Shown one piece after another: positions 22,765 to 32,481 of a stretch of DNA of 32,481 nt (position 1 is its first letter; every line of letters begins with the position of its first letter). The DNA is taken from assembly GCA_963624975.1 (NCBI GenBank), contig CAVFRF010000045.1, positions 1 through 32,481 of the forward strand, given 5' to 3'. Below the pieces are notes generated by a model, which saw nothing but the letters and a program-made list of their open reading frames with translations, searched no databases and was not told the origin of the DNA. Made by a program: the position numbers and the translations under genes. The stretch comes from CAVLCC01 sp963624975. GTDB lineage: Bacteria; Actinomycetota; Coriobacteriia; Coriobacteriales; CADBOM01.

Positions 22765-24669
22765 CTACTTCATAAGCTTGCAGACGTTCTGGGCGTACTC
22801 CACCGGGTCCTCGATCGGGAGGCCGGCGATCAGCAGCGCCTGGTCGAACAGCACCTTCGAGAACAGCGCCACCTTCTCGGAGTCGCCTGCGTCGTGCGCG
22901 GCCTTGAGCGTCGCGAAGATCTGATGGTTGGGGTTGACTTCCAGCACTCGCTGCGACTTGACGCCCTCGTTGCCGGGATTGGTGGCGAAGACTTTCTCCA
23001 TCTCCAGCGAGACGGGTCCTTCGGCCACCAGGCACACCGGCTCGTCGGAGAGCCTGGACGACACCGTGACCTTGCTCACGCCGTCGCCTATCGCTTCGCT
23101 CATGGCATCGAACAGGCTCGAGTTCTGCTCGGCGACTTCTTCGGCTTCCTTCTTCTCGTCTTCGGTCTGAAGGTCGAGGTCACCGGCGGCGACGTTCTTG
23201 AAATGCTTCTCGGAGTACTCGTGCATCATCGTGAAGCAGAACTCGTCGACCTCCTCGGTGCATAGCAGCACGTCGTAGCTCTTCTTGAGCACCGACTTGA
23301 CGATGGGCATCTTGCCCAGAATCTCGACGTTTTCGCCCGCGGCGAAGTAGATCGACTCCTGCCCCTCGGCCATGTACTCCACGTACTCCGCCAGCGACAC
23401 CATGCGCTGCTGCTTGGCGGAGTAGAAGATCAGCAGGTCCTCGAGCAGCTCCTTCTGCTGGCCGTAGCTCGAGTAGATGCCGTACTTCATCACGCGGCCG
23501 AAGTTCTTGAAGAACGCCTCGTACTTCTCGCGCTCGTCCTTCATCATGTCGGAAAGCTCCGACTTGATCTTCTTCTCGATCCTGCGCTCGATTGCGCGGA
23601 GCTGCCTGTCCTGCTGCAGCGTCTCGCGCGAGATGTTGAGCGAGAGATCCTGGCTGTCCACGATGCCGCGCACGAAGCTGAAGCAGTCGGGCACGAGGTC
23701 CTCGCACTTGTCCATGATCATCACGCCCGAGCTGTAGAGCGCAAGGCCCTTCTTGTAGTCGGTGGTGTAGAAGTCGAAGGGCTTGTTGGCCGGCACGAAC
23801 AGCAGCGCGTCGTAGGATATGGTGCCCTCGGCGCTGAACTTCACGACCTTGGCCGGGTCGTCGAAGTCGTGGAACGTGGCCTTGTAGAACTCGTTGAATT
23901 CCTCGTCGGTCACCTCGCCGCGGCTGCGCTTCCAGATGGGGATCATGGAGTTGAGAGTCTGCAGCTCGGTGTACTCCTCGTACTCCGTCTTGTAGTCGTC
24001 GCCTGCGTCTTCAGGCTTGGGCTTGGCGCGCTCGAGCGTGACCTCCATCTGGATGGGGTAGCGCACGTAATCGCTGTACTTGCGCACCAGCGAGCGGATC
24101 GTGTATTCGTTCAGGTAGTCGCTGTAGTTCTCGTCGTCGGTGTCTGGCTTGAGCGTGAGCACGATGTCGGTGCCGTGGCCCTCCTTCTCGCACTCCTCGA
24201 TGGTGTAGCCCTCGACGCCGGTGCTCGACCACTTCCACGCCTTCTCGCTGCCGTAGGGCCTCGTGATCACGTCGATCTGGCTGGCTACCATGAAGGCGGA
24301 GTAGAAGCCCACGCCGAACTGTCCGATGATGTCCACGTCGCCGCCCTGGCTGTCGGCGTTTTCGGCCTTGAACTCCTGACTGCCGGAATGCGCGATGGTG
24401 GAGAGGTTCTGCTCCAGCTCGTCGGAGTCCATGCCGATGCCGGTATCGCTGATGGTGAGGGTGCGCTTCTCCTCGTCGGGGGTGACGAGGATCCTGAGGT
24501 CGTCCTTGGCCAGCTGGATGCTGGTATCGGTGAGGCTCTTGAAGTAGAGCTTGTCTACCGCGTCCGACGCGTTTGAGATCAGCTCGCGCAGGAAAATCTC
24601 CTTGTTGGTGTAGATGGAATTGATCATGAGGTCCAGAAGCTTCTGGCTCTCGGCCTTGAACTTGCGCAT
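22765..24669 (-). CDS. htpG: Chaperone HtpG (Hsp90)
   Basis: 634 residues, normal for bacterial Hsp90. The N-terminal GHKL ATPase domain shows IFLRELISNASDAVDK (Glu and Asn of motif I), DTGIGM and GQFGVGFYSAF (lid and glycine box). The middle domain carries IPIWKRSRGEVTDEEFNEFYK and the catalytic-loop region SLNISRETLQQDRQLRAI. The C-terminal dimerisation domain follows, without the eukaryotic MEEVD tail. It is an ATP-driven cytosolic chaperone for folding under heat and other stress. ATG 24669 is chosen because AAAGGA is 7 nt upstream; a GTG six bases earlier is too close to that RBS. A CIRCE-like operator lies 88 nt upstream. Confidence 0.97.
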   Translation of the reverse strand: MRKFKAESQKLLDLMINSIYTNKEIFLRELISNASDAVDKLYFKSLTDTSIQLAKDDLRILVTPDEEKRTLTISDTGIGMDSDELEQNLSTIAHSGSQEFKAENADSQGGDVDIIGQFGVGFYSAFMVASQIDVITRPYGSEKAWKWSSTGVEGYTIEECEKEGHGTDIVLTLKPDTDDENYSDYLNEYTIRSLVRKYSDYVRYPIQMEVTLERAKPKPEDAGDDYKTEYEEYTELQTLNSMIPIWKRSRGEVTDEEFNEFYKATFHDFDDPAKVVKFSAEGTISYDALLFVPANKPFDFYTTDYKKGLALYSSGVMIMDKCEDLVPDCFSFVRGIVDSQDLSLNISRETLQQDRQLRAIERRIEKKIKSELSDMMKDEREKYEAFFKNFGRVMKYGIYSSYGQQKELLEDLLIFYSAKQQRMVSLAEYVEYMAEGQESIYFAAGENVEILGKMPIVKSVLKKSYDVLLCTEEVDEFCFTMMHEYSEKHFKNVAAGDLDLQTEDEKKEAEEVAEQNSSLFDAMSEAIGDGVSKVTVSSRLSDEPVCLVAEGPVSLEMEKVFATNPGNEGVKSQRVLEVNPNHQIFATLKAAHDAGDSEKVALFSKVLFDQALLIAGLPIEDPVEYAQNVCKLMK

Positions 24670-24756
24670 GCGCACTTCCTTTCGTCTATCGAGCGGGATG
24701 CTGAGCTGCCGCGAATGCGCGCCATCGGAGTCGCATCCCGTCGTGTGTTAGAAGAA

Positions 24757-24783
24757 TTAGCACTCTCGCATTGAGACTGCTAA
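24757..24783 (-). promoter_or_regulatory. CIRCE element (HrcA operator) upstream of htpG
   Basis: TTAGCACTC-N9-GACTGCTAA at 24757-24783. The consensus is TTAGCACTC-N9-GAGTGCTAA, so 17 of 18 arm positions match with the exact 9-nt spacer. A -10-like TAAAAT lies just upstream on the minus strand (24793-24788). HrcA repression with release on heat shock is the expected regulation. Confidence 0.88.
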
Positions 24784-24848
24784 AAGCATTTTAGTACTTG
24801 GCAAGTCCACGCTACCGTTTAATCCGCGGCTAACATCGTCAATTGCGC

Positions 24849-24887
24849 AAAAAGAAGCCCGCGCAACTCTTGGGATGCGCGGGCTTC
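24849..24887 (-). terminator. Terminator of the type III glutamine synthetase gene
   Basis: A 12-bp stem joins GAAGCCCGCGCA (24854-24865) and TGCGCGGGCTTC (24876-24887) with a 10-nt loop. On the minus strand TTTTT follows (plus-strand A run 24849-24853). It is 25 nt beyond the stop codon. Confidence 0.9.
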
Positions 24888-24912
24888 GAAAAGCTCTATG
24901 CGGGCGGAAGGG

Positions 24913-27012
<2,100 letters not shown>

Positions 27013-27127
27013 CCTTATCGCACCTTTCTACTAGTGGAGGCAACACTCATTCTAATTTGCGAAGACCCTGGAGGCCTTCTCGCATCTGCCCTGCGTCCTC
27101 CTACAAGCCACAAGTTACGCCCGCAAT

Positions 27128-27176
27128 GTTTCGAGAAGTTTTCGATTGGTTTTAGTTCTGGTAACGGATGGGAAAC
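27128..27176. promoter_or_regulatory. GlnR box in the glnN-glnA divergent intergenic region
   Basis: GTAAC-GGATGG-GAAAC at 27161-27176 fits the actinobacterial GlnR consensus gTnAC-n6-GaAAC exactly. Upstream, GTTTC (27128), TTTTC (27139) and TTTTA (27150) continue the same 11-bp periodicity in weaker, T-rich form. Possible -10 boxes for glnA follow at 27187-27192 (TATATT) or 27199-27204 (TATTAT); one for glnN is TAGAAT on the minus strand at 27054-27049. Confidence 0.7.
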
Positions 27177-27271
27177 AAAACGCATCTATATTCAAGTGTA
27201 TTATTAACGGCAGACTGCGGCTCGCATACGGGCGCAGTCGATCCCAACGACATGCGAAGGCGGTGCGCCAT

Positions 27272-28609
27272 ATGCTCAACGACAAAGACTACGTGCTCAA
27301 GCAGGTGGAGGAGAGGGACATCCACTTCATACGCCTGTGGTTCACGGACGTGCTGGGCAACCTCAAGTCGCTAGCGCTCACCAACTCCGAAATCGAGAAC
27401 GCGCTGGAAAACGGCATCGGATTCGACGGGTCGTCGGTGTCGGGATTCTCGCGCGTGCAGGAGTCCGACATCTTGGCATACCCCATCGCCAGCACGTTCC
27501 AGGTGCTGCCCTGGAGGCCCAAGACCAACGGCGTGGCGCGCATGTTCTGCCGCATCGGCACCCCGGACGGCAATCCCTTCGACGGCGACCCTCGCCATGT
27601 GCTCGAGAAAGTGGTGGCCAAGGCCAAGTCGATGGGATATACGGCCAACATCGGGGCCGAACTCGAGTACTACTACTTCAAGGACGACCAGGGCACCGAG
27701 CCGGTGGACACGGCCGGATACTTCGACCTCACCTCCGCCGACCACGCAAGCGACATGAGGCGCGACACCATCCTCACCCTCGAGAAGATGTCGATACCGG
27801 TGGAGTACTCTCACCACGAATTCTCGCCATCGCAGCAGGAGATAGACCTGAGGCATGCCGACGCGCTCTCGATGGCCGATGCGGTGATGACCTATAGGCT
27901 GGTGGTGAAGGAGACGGCGCTGCTGCATGGCGTGTACGCGACCTTCATGCCGATGCCTCGCGAAGACTTCAACGGCAGCGGAATGCACCTGCACCACTCG
28001 CTGTTCAACCGCGACGGCGACAACGTGTTCTATGACAGGGCCGATATGAGCGGGCTGGGACTTTCCAAGACAGCTCGGCACTACATCGCCGGCATGCTCA
28101 AGTATGCGCCGGAGTTCGCCGCGATCACCAACCAGTACGTGAACTCCTACAAGAGGCTAGCCTCGAGCAAGGAGACGGCGAGGTTCATCGCATGGGGCAA
28201 GTCCAACAGGTCGGCTATGGTGAGGATTCCGGCATACAGGCCGGGCGACGAGGCATCGTCGAGAGCGGAGCTGCGCAGCCCAGATCCGGCGGCCAACCCC
28301 TACCTGGCGTTCGCGGCCACGATCGCCGCAGGTCTCAAGGGCATCGAGGACGAGCTGGAGCTGCCCGACCCCTGCGACGGCGTGGACCTTTCGGGCATGA
28401 GCCGCGAGCAGCTCGCCAGCCGGGGCATCGGGGAGCTGCCTGCCACGCTGTCCGACGCGCTCGACATCTTCGAGGGCTCGGACTTCATGCGCGAGCTTCT
28501 GGGCGACCACATCTTCGACTACACCCTCGCTGCCAAGCGCGCCGAATGCGCGAAGTACAACAAGACCGTGACCCAGTGGGAGAGGGACGCTCTCCTCTCC
28601 GTCTTGTAA
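27272..28609 (+). CDS. glnA: Glutamine synthetase type I
   Basis: 445 residues, the size of GSI-alpha. GS signatures: GIGFDGSSVSGFSRVQESD, NIGAELEYYYF, HHEFSPSQQEIDLRHADAL, NGSGMHLHHSLF (ATP region), and NRSAMVRIPAYRPG followed by RxExRSPDPAANPYLAFAA. The tyrosine adenylylation motif of GSI-beta is missing, so GlnE-type control is unlikely. The flap motif normally KRLxPGYEAP reads KRLASSKETA; the glutamate is kept but its neighbours are unusual. ATG 27272 has GAAGGCGG about 9 nt upstream; the frame is open further up but lacks similarity there. It is followed after 12 nt by a GlnR-like regulator gene, forming an operon. Confidence 0.95.
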   Translation: MLNDKDYVLKQVEERDIHFIRLWFTDVLGNLKSLALTNSEIENALENGIGFDGSSVSGFSRVQESDILAYPIASTFQVLPWRPKTNGVARMFCRIGTPDGNPFDGDPRHVLEKVVAKAKSMGYTANIGAELEYYYFKDDQGTEPVDTAGYFDLTSADHASDMRRDTILTLEKMSIPVEYSHHEFSPSQQEIDLRHADALSMADAVMTYRLVVKETALLHGVYATFMPMPREDFNGSGMHLHHSLFNRDGDNVFYDRADMSGLGLSKTARHYIAGMLKYAPEFAAITNQYVNSYKRLASSKETARFIAWGKSNRSAMVRIPAYRPGDEASSRAELRSPDPAANPYLAFAATIAAGLKGIEDELELPDPCDGVDLSGMSREQLASRGIGELPATLSDALDIFEGSDFMRELLGDHIFDYTLAAKRAECAKYNKTVTQWERDALLSVL

Positions 28610-28621
28610 GGAGGCCATACG

Positions 28622-29299
28622 ATGCATCCCAAGACGATGATGGCGTACACGGTGCAGCCCTCGCTGGTCAAGAGGCTCGAAAATGTGTGCGAGACCATCG
28701 AGGCCAAGCTCGTGTTCGCGCACAAGAGCTTCGCCGAGGCTATGCGCGGGCACTTCTCCGACGACTTCGACCTGCTGGTGGCCGACGTTGGAAGCGACGA
28801 CCTGGAGGTGCTCACCGAAAACGAGGGCACGATTTCCGACGAGGGCGAATTCGCGATGCTGCTGGTGATGGACAACGACGTGCTGTCGAGCCTCCGGCTT
28901 CCGGTGCAGATACCCTGCGACTTCGTGTGCCGCACCGCAAGCGACGAGGAGTTCGCGGCAAGAATCCGCCGGCTCATGTGGCCGGGGGAGGAAATCGGGT
29001 CCAACGACTTCATCCGGCAGGGCTCGCTCACCATCAACCTGTCGACCTACCAGGTCAAGATCGGCGACGAGCCGGTGGACTTCACCTACCTGGAATACGC
29101 GCTGCTGGCCTTCCTGGTCACGCATCCGGGGCACACGTATTCGCGAGACGCCCTGCTGAGCCGCGTGTGGGACTTCGACTACTATGGCGGCTCGCGCACG
29201 GTGGACGTGCATGTGAGGCGTATCCGCGCCAAGCTCGGCCCCGACCTCGCCCAGTATCTCAAGACGGTGCGCGGCGTGGGCTACCTGTGGAGCTACTAG
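28622..29299 (+). CDS. OmpR-type regulator with atypical receiver, GlnR-like
   Basis: 225 residues. The C-terminal ~100 residues form an OmpR/PhoB winged helix: INLSTYQVKIGDEPVDFTYLEYALLAFLV, then DALLSRVWDFDYYGGSRTVDVHVRRIRAKLG and VRGVGYLWSY. The N-terminal ~115 residues have the length of a receiver domain, but the acidic pair after strand 1 is missing (MMAYTVQPSLV), and only D in LLVADVG occupies a phospho-site-like place. Phosphorylation control is therefore doubtful, as in actinobacterial GlnR. Position directly after glnA (AAGGAGG RBS, 12 nt gap) and the GlnR box upstream support a role as the nitrogen regulator of glnA and glnN. No partner kinase is encoded here. The symbol glnR is likely but unproven. 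Confidence 0.82.
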   Translation: MHPKTMMAYTVQPSLVKRLENVCETIEAKLVFAHKSFAEAMRGHFSDDFDLLVADVGSDDLEVLTENEGTISDEGEFAMLLVMDNDVLSSLRLPVQIPCDFVCRTASDEEFAARIRRLMWPGEEIGSNDFIRQGSLTINLSTYQVKIGDEPVDFTYLEYALLAFLVTHPGHTYSRDALLSRVWDFDYYGGSRTVDVHVRRIRAKLGPDLAQYLKTVRGVGYLWSY

Positions 29300-29378
29300 C
29301 TCGGGCTATATGCTGCGCGGCAGCGCTGCGACTTTTGCGGGAAACGACGAATCGGGACATGGAGAACGGGAAGCTCAT

Positions 29379-32087
29379 ATGGAGAATGCTGCAAGGCGCA
29401 TAGCGGTAATCGACGGCAACAGCCTTATGCACAGGGCGTTTCATGCCGTGCCAACCTACATGATGGCTCCCGACGGCACGCACACCAACGCCGTGTTCGG
29501 CTTCGTGTCGATGCTGGTGAAGATGATCGAGGAGTTCTCGCCCGATGCCGTGATCTGCGCCTTCGATGCCGGCATCCCGCAGTTTAGGTTCGATGCCATC
29601 CAGAAGTACAAGGCCCAGCGTCCACCAACAGATCCCGACCTCAAGGAGCAGTTCCCGCTCATAGAGGAGCTGCTGGGAGCCATGAACATCCCCGTCGTCA
29701 AGCTCGCTGGCTGGGAGGGCGACGACATTCTGGGCACGCTCGCCGCACGCGGCGATGCCCAGGGCGTGGAGACCCTGCTGGTTACGGGAGACCGCGATGC
29801 CTTCCAGCTCGCCAGCGAGCACACGCGCATCGTGGCCACCAAGAAGGGCCTGTCGGACGTGGTGGTGTACGGTCCCGACGAGGTGAAGGAGCGCTACGGC
29901 ATCGGCCCCGAGCTGGTGCCCGACTACATCGCGCTCAAGGGAGACCCTTCCGACAACATCCCCGGAGTGCCCGGCATAGGCGAGAAGACGGCCGCCAAGC
30001 TGCTGCAGCAGTACGGCTCGGCAGAGGGCATCGTCGAGCATGCTGGCGAGCTAAAGGGAAAGACGCGTACCAACATCGAGGAGAACGTGGACGTTCTATT
30101 TGCCGGACGCCAGGTCGCGACCATCGTTCGCGACCTCGACCTGGATATCGACCTCGACTCGGTGGAGTTCCCCTCGTTCGACCCCGACAAGCTCATCGCC
30201 GGCTTCCACAAGATCGGAATCAACGCGCACGTGTCCAAGCTGCTCGCGATGCAAGATGCCAAGAGCGGCGGCACAGGTGGAGAAGCTGCCCCTCAGGTAG
30301 AGAGGGAGCCGCTGGAGCTGATTGCCGGAGATGCAGCCATCGAGGTGCTGAAGGCCTTCTGCGACGGTGACGGCGGATGGGCTTCGGCCTGGCACGAGGT
30401 AACCGGCACCGACCAGCTCTTCGGTTCTTCGAACAAGCTCGTCGTGGGCATCGGCGACAAGGCCTGCGTGTTCGACGACGACGATTCGGTTCGCGAGGCG
30501 CTCCTCGCGCTCTTCGAGTCCTGCAGCATCGTGTGCATGGATGCCAAGGAACTCTTGCAGGTGCTTGTGCCCAAGGACTCCGCCGAAAGCGCATGCATCG
30601 ATGTTTGCGATGTCGACGCATCGCGGCTGTTCGACCTCACCCTGGCTGCATATCTGCTGGATTCGTCGCGCTCGGACTACGGCATAGAGTATCTGGCCTA
30701 CGAATATCTGGGGGAGCGCATCAAAGCTCCCGAGAAGGCCAAACGCGGCCAACCGCAGCCAAGCCTTTCCGAAGATGACCTGGCATTGCGGGTGGACGCG
30801 ATGCTGCGCCTTCGCGAAGCGATGGACGCCAAGCTCGACGAGGATTCGTCGAAGGCCTGCTACCGCGACATCGACATGCCGTTGGTTCCCGTGCTGGTAG
30901 CGCTTGAACGTGCAGGACTTGAAATCGACGTCGACCGTATGCACGAGCTTTCGGCTCAGCTCGGCGCCAAGATGGACGAGCTTTCGCAGCAGGTGTACGA
31001 CCTTGCGGGCGAGACCTTCAACATCGCATCGCCAAAGCAGCTCTCGCACATCCTTTTCGAGAAGCTTGGGCTTCCCGCCAAGAAGAAGACCAGGTCGGGG
31101 TATTCCACCGATGCCTCGGTGCTGTCGAGCCTGGCATCTAAGCACCCGGTGCCGGGCCTTGTGCTGGAGTACCGCGAACTCAGCAAGATCAAGAGCACCT
31201 ACCTGGATACGCTGCCGCTTGACCTTCGTGGCGACAATCGCATCCACACGACGTTCAACCAGACCATCGCGGCCACGGGCAGGCTGTCGTCTTCCGACCC
31301 CAACCTGCAGAACATCCCCGTGCGCACCGAGCTTGGCAGGCAGATTCGCACCGCGTTCGTGCCCTACAAGGCAATGCGCGAGTCAAGCGAGGGCGCGGTC
31401 TTCCTTTCCGCCGACTACTCGCAGATCGAGCTTAGGCTGCTGGCGCAGCTTTCGGGCGACCAGGGGCTGATAGATGCGTTCCGCCACGGTAGCGACTTTC
31501 ATGCATCCACTGCAGCGAGCATCTTCGGCATATCCGTGGACGAGGTCACGCCCGACCTGCGGTCGCGCGCCAAGGCCGTGAACTTCGGCATCGTGTACGG
31601 CCAGCAGGCTTTCGGCTTGTCGAGGTCGCTTTCGATACCCGTCAAAGAAGCGCAGGGCATGATCGACCGCTACTTCGAGGCGTATCCGGACGTGAAGGTG
31701 TATCTCGACTCCCTCATAGAGCAGGCCCGCTCGAAGGGATACGTCGAGACGATGTTCGGCCGAAAGCGCCATGTGCCCGAAGTGCTGTCGTCCAACGCTG
31801 TGCAACGACAAGCAGGGGAGCGCGTGGCCATGAACCACCCGATGCAGGGCAGCGCGGCCGACATCATCAAGATGGCCATGGTGGCAGTGGCGAGGCGCTT
31901 GCACGACGAAAGGCTGCAATCGGTGATGATGCTGCAGATCCACGACGAACTCGACTTCAGCTGCCCGATGGACGAGGTGGAGAAGCTCTCCAAGCTCGTG
32001 AAAGAGGAGATGGAGGGCATCGTGAGCCTCGACGTGCCCATGAGCGTGTCGGTGTCGTACGGCCCCACCTGGGCCGATGCCAAGTAG
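29379..32087 (+). CDS. polA: DNA polymerase I
   Basis: 902 residues. The 5'-3' exonuclease domain (1-~290) shows IDGNSLMHRAFHA, GDRDAFQL and ALKGDPSDNIPGVPGIGEKTAAKLL. The middle 3'-5' exonuclease-like domain lacks the DxE metal ligands, so no proofreading is expected. The polymerase domain has motif A SADYSQIELRLLAQLSGD, motif B RSRAKAVNFGIVYGQQAFG and motif C QIHDELDFSC. It removes RNA primers and fills gaps in replication and repair. ATG 29379 (GGGAAG 5 nt upstream) places the start next to the conserved RIAVIDGNS; an in-frame ATG at 29310 adds 23 unconserved residues. It lies 79 nt after the regulator gene, possibly read through from it. Confidence 0.96.
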   Translation: MENAARRIAVIDGNSLMHRAFHAVPTYMMAPDGTHTNAVFGFVSMLVKMIEEFSPDAVICAFDAGIPQFRFDAIQKYKAQRPPTDPDLKEQFPLIEELLGAMNIPVVKLAGWEGDDILGTLAARGDAQGVETLLVTGDRDAFQLASEHTRIVATKKGLSDVVVYGPDEVKERYGIGPELVPDYIALKGDPSDNIPGVPGIGEKTAAKLLQQYGSAEGIVEHAGELKGKTRTNIEENVDVLFAGRQVATIVRDLDLDIDLDSVEFPSFDPDKLIAGFHKIGINAHVSKLLAMQDAKSGGTGGEAAPQVEREPLELIAGDAAIEVLKAFCDGDGGWASAWHEVTGTDQLFGSSNKLVVGIGDKACVFDDDDSVREALLALFESCSIVCMDAKELLQVLVPKDSAESACIDVCDVDASRLFDLTLAAYLLDSSRSDYGIEYLAYEYLGERIKAPEKAKRGQPQPSLSEDDLALRVDAMLRLREAMDAKLDEDSSKACYRDIDMPLVPVLVALERAGLEIDVDRMHELSAQLGAKMDELSQQVYDLAGETFNIASPKQLSHILFEKLGLPAKKKTRSGYSTDASVLSSLASKHPVPGLVLEYRELSKIKSTYLDTLPLDLRGDNRIHTTFNQTIAATGRLSSSDPNLQNIPVRTELGRQIRTAFVPYKAMRESSEGAVFLSADYSQIELRLLAQLSGDQGLIDAFRHGSDFHASTAASIFGISVDEVTPDLRSRAKAVNFGIVYGQQAFGLSRSLSIPVKEAQGMIDRYFEAYPDVKVYLDSLIEQARSKGYVETMFGRKRHVPEVLSSNAVQRQAGERVAMNHPMQGSAADIIKMAMVAVARRLHDERLQSVMMLQIHDELDFSCPMDEVEKLSKLVKEEMEGIVSLDVPMSVSVSYGPTWADAK
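30314..30367 (+). repeat. 54-bp polA segment duplicated at the window end
   Basis: Bases 30314-30367, inside the dead 3'-5' exonuclease-like domain, are identical to 32428-32481. The match starts at GGAGCTGATTGCC and runs to the last base of the window; the base before it differs. Confidence 0.95.
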
Positions 32088-32100
32088 CTACCAGGCTGCA

Positions 32101-32128
32101 TAGCACCGCGGCCTCGAACCCGCGGCTA
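32101..32128. terminator. Weak hairpin between polA and the convergent gene
   Basis: TAG-(ca)-CCGCGG (32101-32111) pairs with CCGCGG-CTA (32120-32128) with a 2-nt bulge, overlapping the stop codon of the convergent gene. No T tract, so the terminator role is uncertain. Confidence 0.3.
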
Positions 32129-32479
32129 CTGCGCCGGTGCGTTGATCTGCGTCCAGTTGTCCTTGTCGCGCATGTCGTCGGAAACCGAGAACCAGATTCC
32201 GTCTTCCACGAATGTGGTGCCTGCGTTATCGCCGATGTTGTACGAGAACGACTCGTAGACGTGCTGTTTATGCGCGGTCTTCTCGTCGCTGCTTATCGCC
32301 TTGCCGGTAAAGGGGTTTGCGGCGTTGTCGATCAGGCCTTCGAGCGCAATCGTGGGCACGTCGGCGTTGGTCATGAAGGTCTCGTCGGTCGAGAATCCCG
32401 TTGCATCGAAATCCTTCACCATGAGCAGGAGCTGATTGCCGGAGATGCAGCCATCGAGGTGCTGAAGGCCTTCTGCGAC
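32126..32479 (-). CDS. C-terminal fragment, putative sulfatase/AlkP-like membrane protein (5'-partial)
   Basis: The frame reads from the window edge to TAG at 32126. The last ~100 residues (LLLMVKDFDATGFSTDETFMTNADVPTIALEGLI, NPFTGKAIS, GIWFSVSDDM) resemble, from memory, the C-termini of large membrane-anchored sulfatase-like (alkaline-phosphatase superfamily) proteins of Coriobacteriia, where LVKDF..TGF and FMTNADxP recur. That assignment is uncertain. No metal-binding residues are visible in this part. The outermost 54 bp (32428-32481) are an exact copy of polA sequence and translate to an unrelated peptide, so the true coding sequence probably diverges near 32430. Confidence 0.5.
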   Translation of the reverse strand, partial: VAEGLQHLDGCISGNQLLLMVKDFDATGFSTDETFMTNADVPTIALEGLIDNAANPFTGKAISSDEKTAHKQHVYESFSYNIGDNAGTTFVEDGIWFSVSDDMRDKDNWTQINAPAQ

Positions 32480-32481
32480 GG
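32428..32481 (+). repeat. Terminal 54-bp direct copy of internal polA sequence
   Basis: Identical to 30314-30367 in the same orientation, running to the last base. It joins a different gene at 32427/32428. This looks like an assembly-graph overlap or chimeric end rather than biology, although a real short duplication cannot be excluded from one sequence. Confidence 0.95.

Overview
The window looks like one contig from a high-GC, anaerobic, Gram-positive gut or rumen actinobacterium of the class Coriobacteriia, most likely family Eggerthellaceae. This is inferred from codon use, the ricin-repeat L,D-transpeptidase, several GPH-type transporters beside a uroporphyrinogen-decarboxylase-fold methyltransferase, a type III glutamine synthetase, a proofreading-dead PolA and an actinobacterial-style GlnR box. 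There is no phage, IS element or CRISPR array. Both ends lie in repeated sequence: tandem lectin repeats on the left and a 54-bp copy of internal polA sequence on the right. The window is therefore probably a whole contig that broke at repeats.

Left third (1-7941, all +): the 3' part of a surface L,D-transpeptidase with ricin-type repeats, a SpoU-family RNA methyltransferase, then an operon of an ABC ATPase, a giant FtsX-type permease with a long extracytoplasmic coiled coil, and a HAD phosphatase.

Catabolic/transport block (8067-17991): two paralogous GPH transporters (-) flank a URO-D-fold methyltransferase (-). A PucR-family regulator (+) is divergent from the second transporter and convergent with an AMP-forming acyl-CoA ligase (-). 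A third GPH transporter (+) is divergent from the ligase. The promoters of the second and third transporters share an identical 20-nt sequence built around the palindrome CATCGGCCGATG, each exactly 17 nt downstream of a -10-like hexamer. This looks like a common operator of a small, probably substrate-inducible regulon.

Housekeeping block (18007-24887): HPP-family membrane protein, YfcE-like phosphoesterase, RlmD/TrmA-type uracil methyltransferase, tRNA-Arg(UCU), GNAT acetyltransferase, class I aminotransferase, an intergenic region with three related 23-nt repeats around a perfect 18-bp hairpin, and htpG behind a near-perfect CIRCE element.

Nitrogen block (24849-29299): glnN (GSIII, -) and glnA (GSI, +) are divergent. 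A GTAAC-n6-GAAAC GlnR box lies between them, and a GlnR-like regulator with an atypical receiver follows glnA directly. This forms a compact nitrogen-control module. polA and the 3' end of a putative sulfatase-like membrane protein gene close the window.
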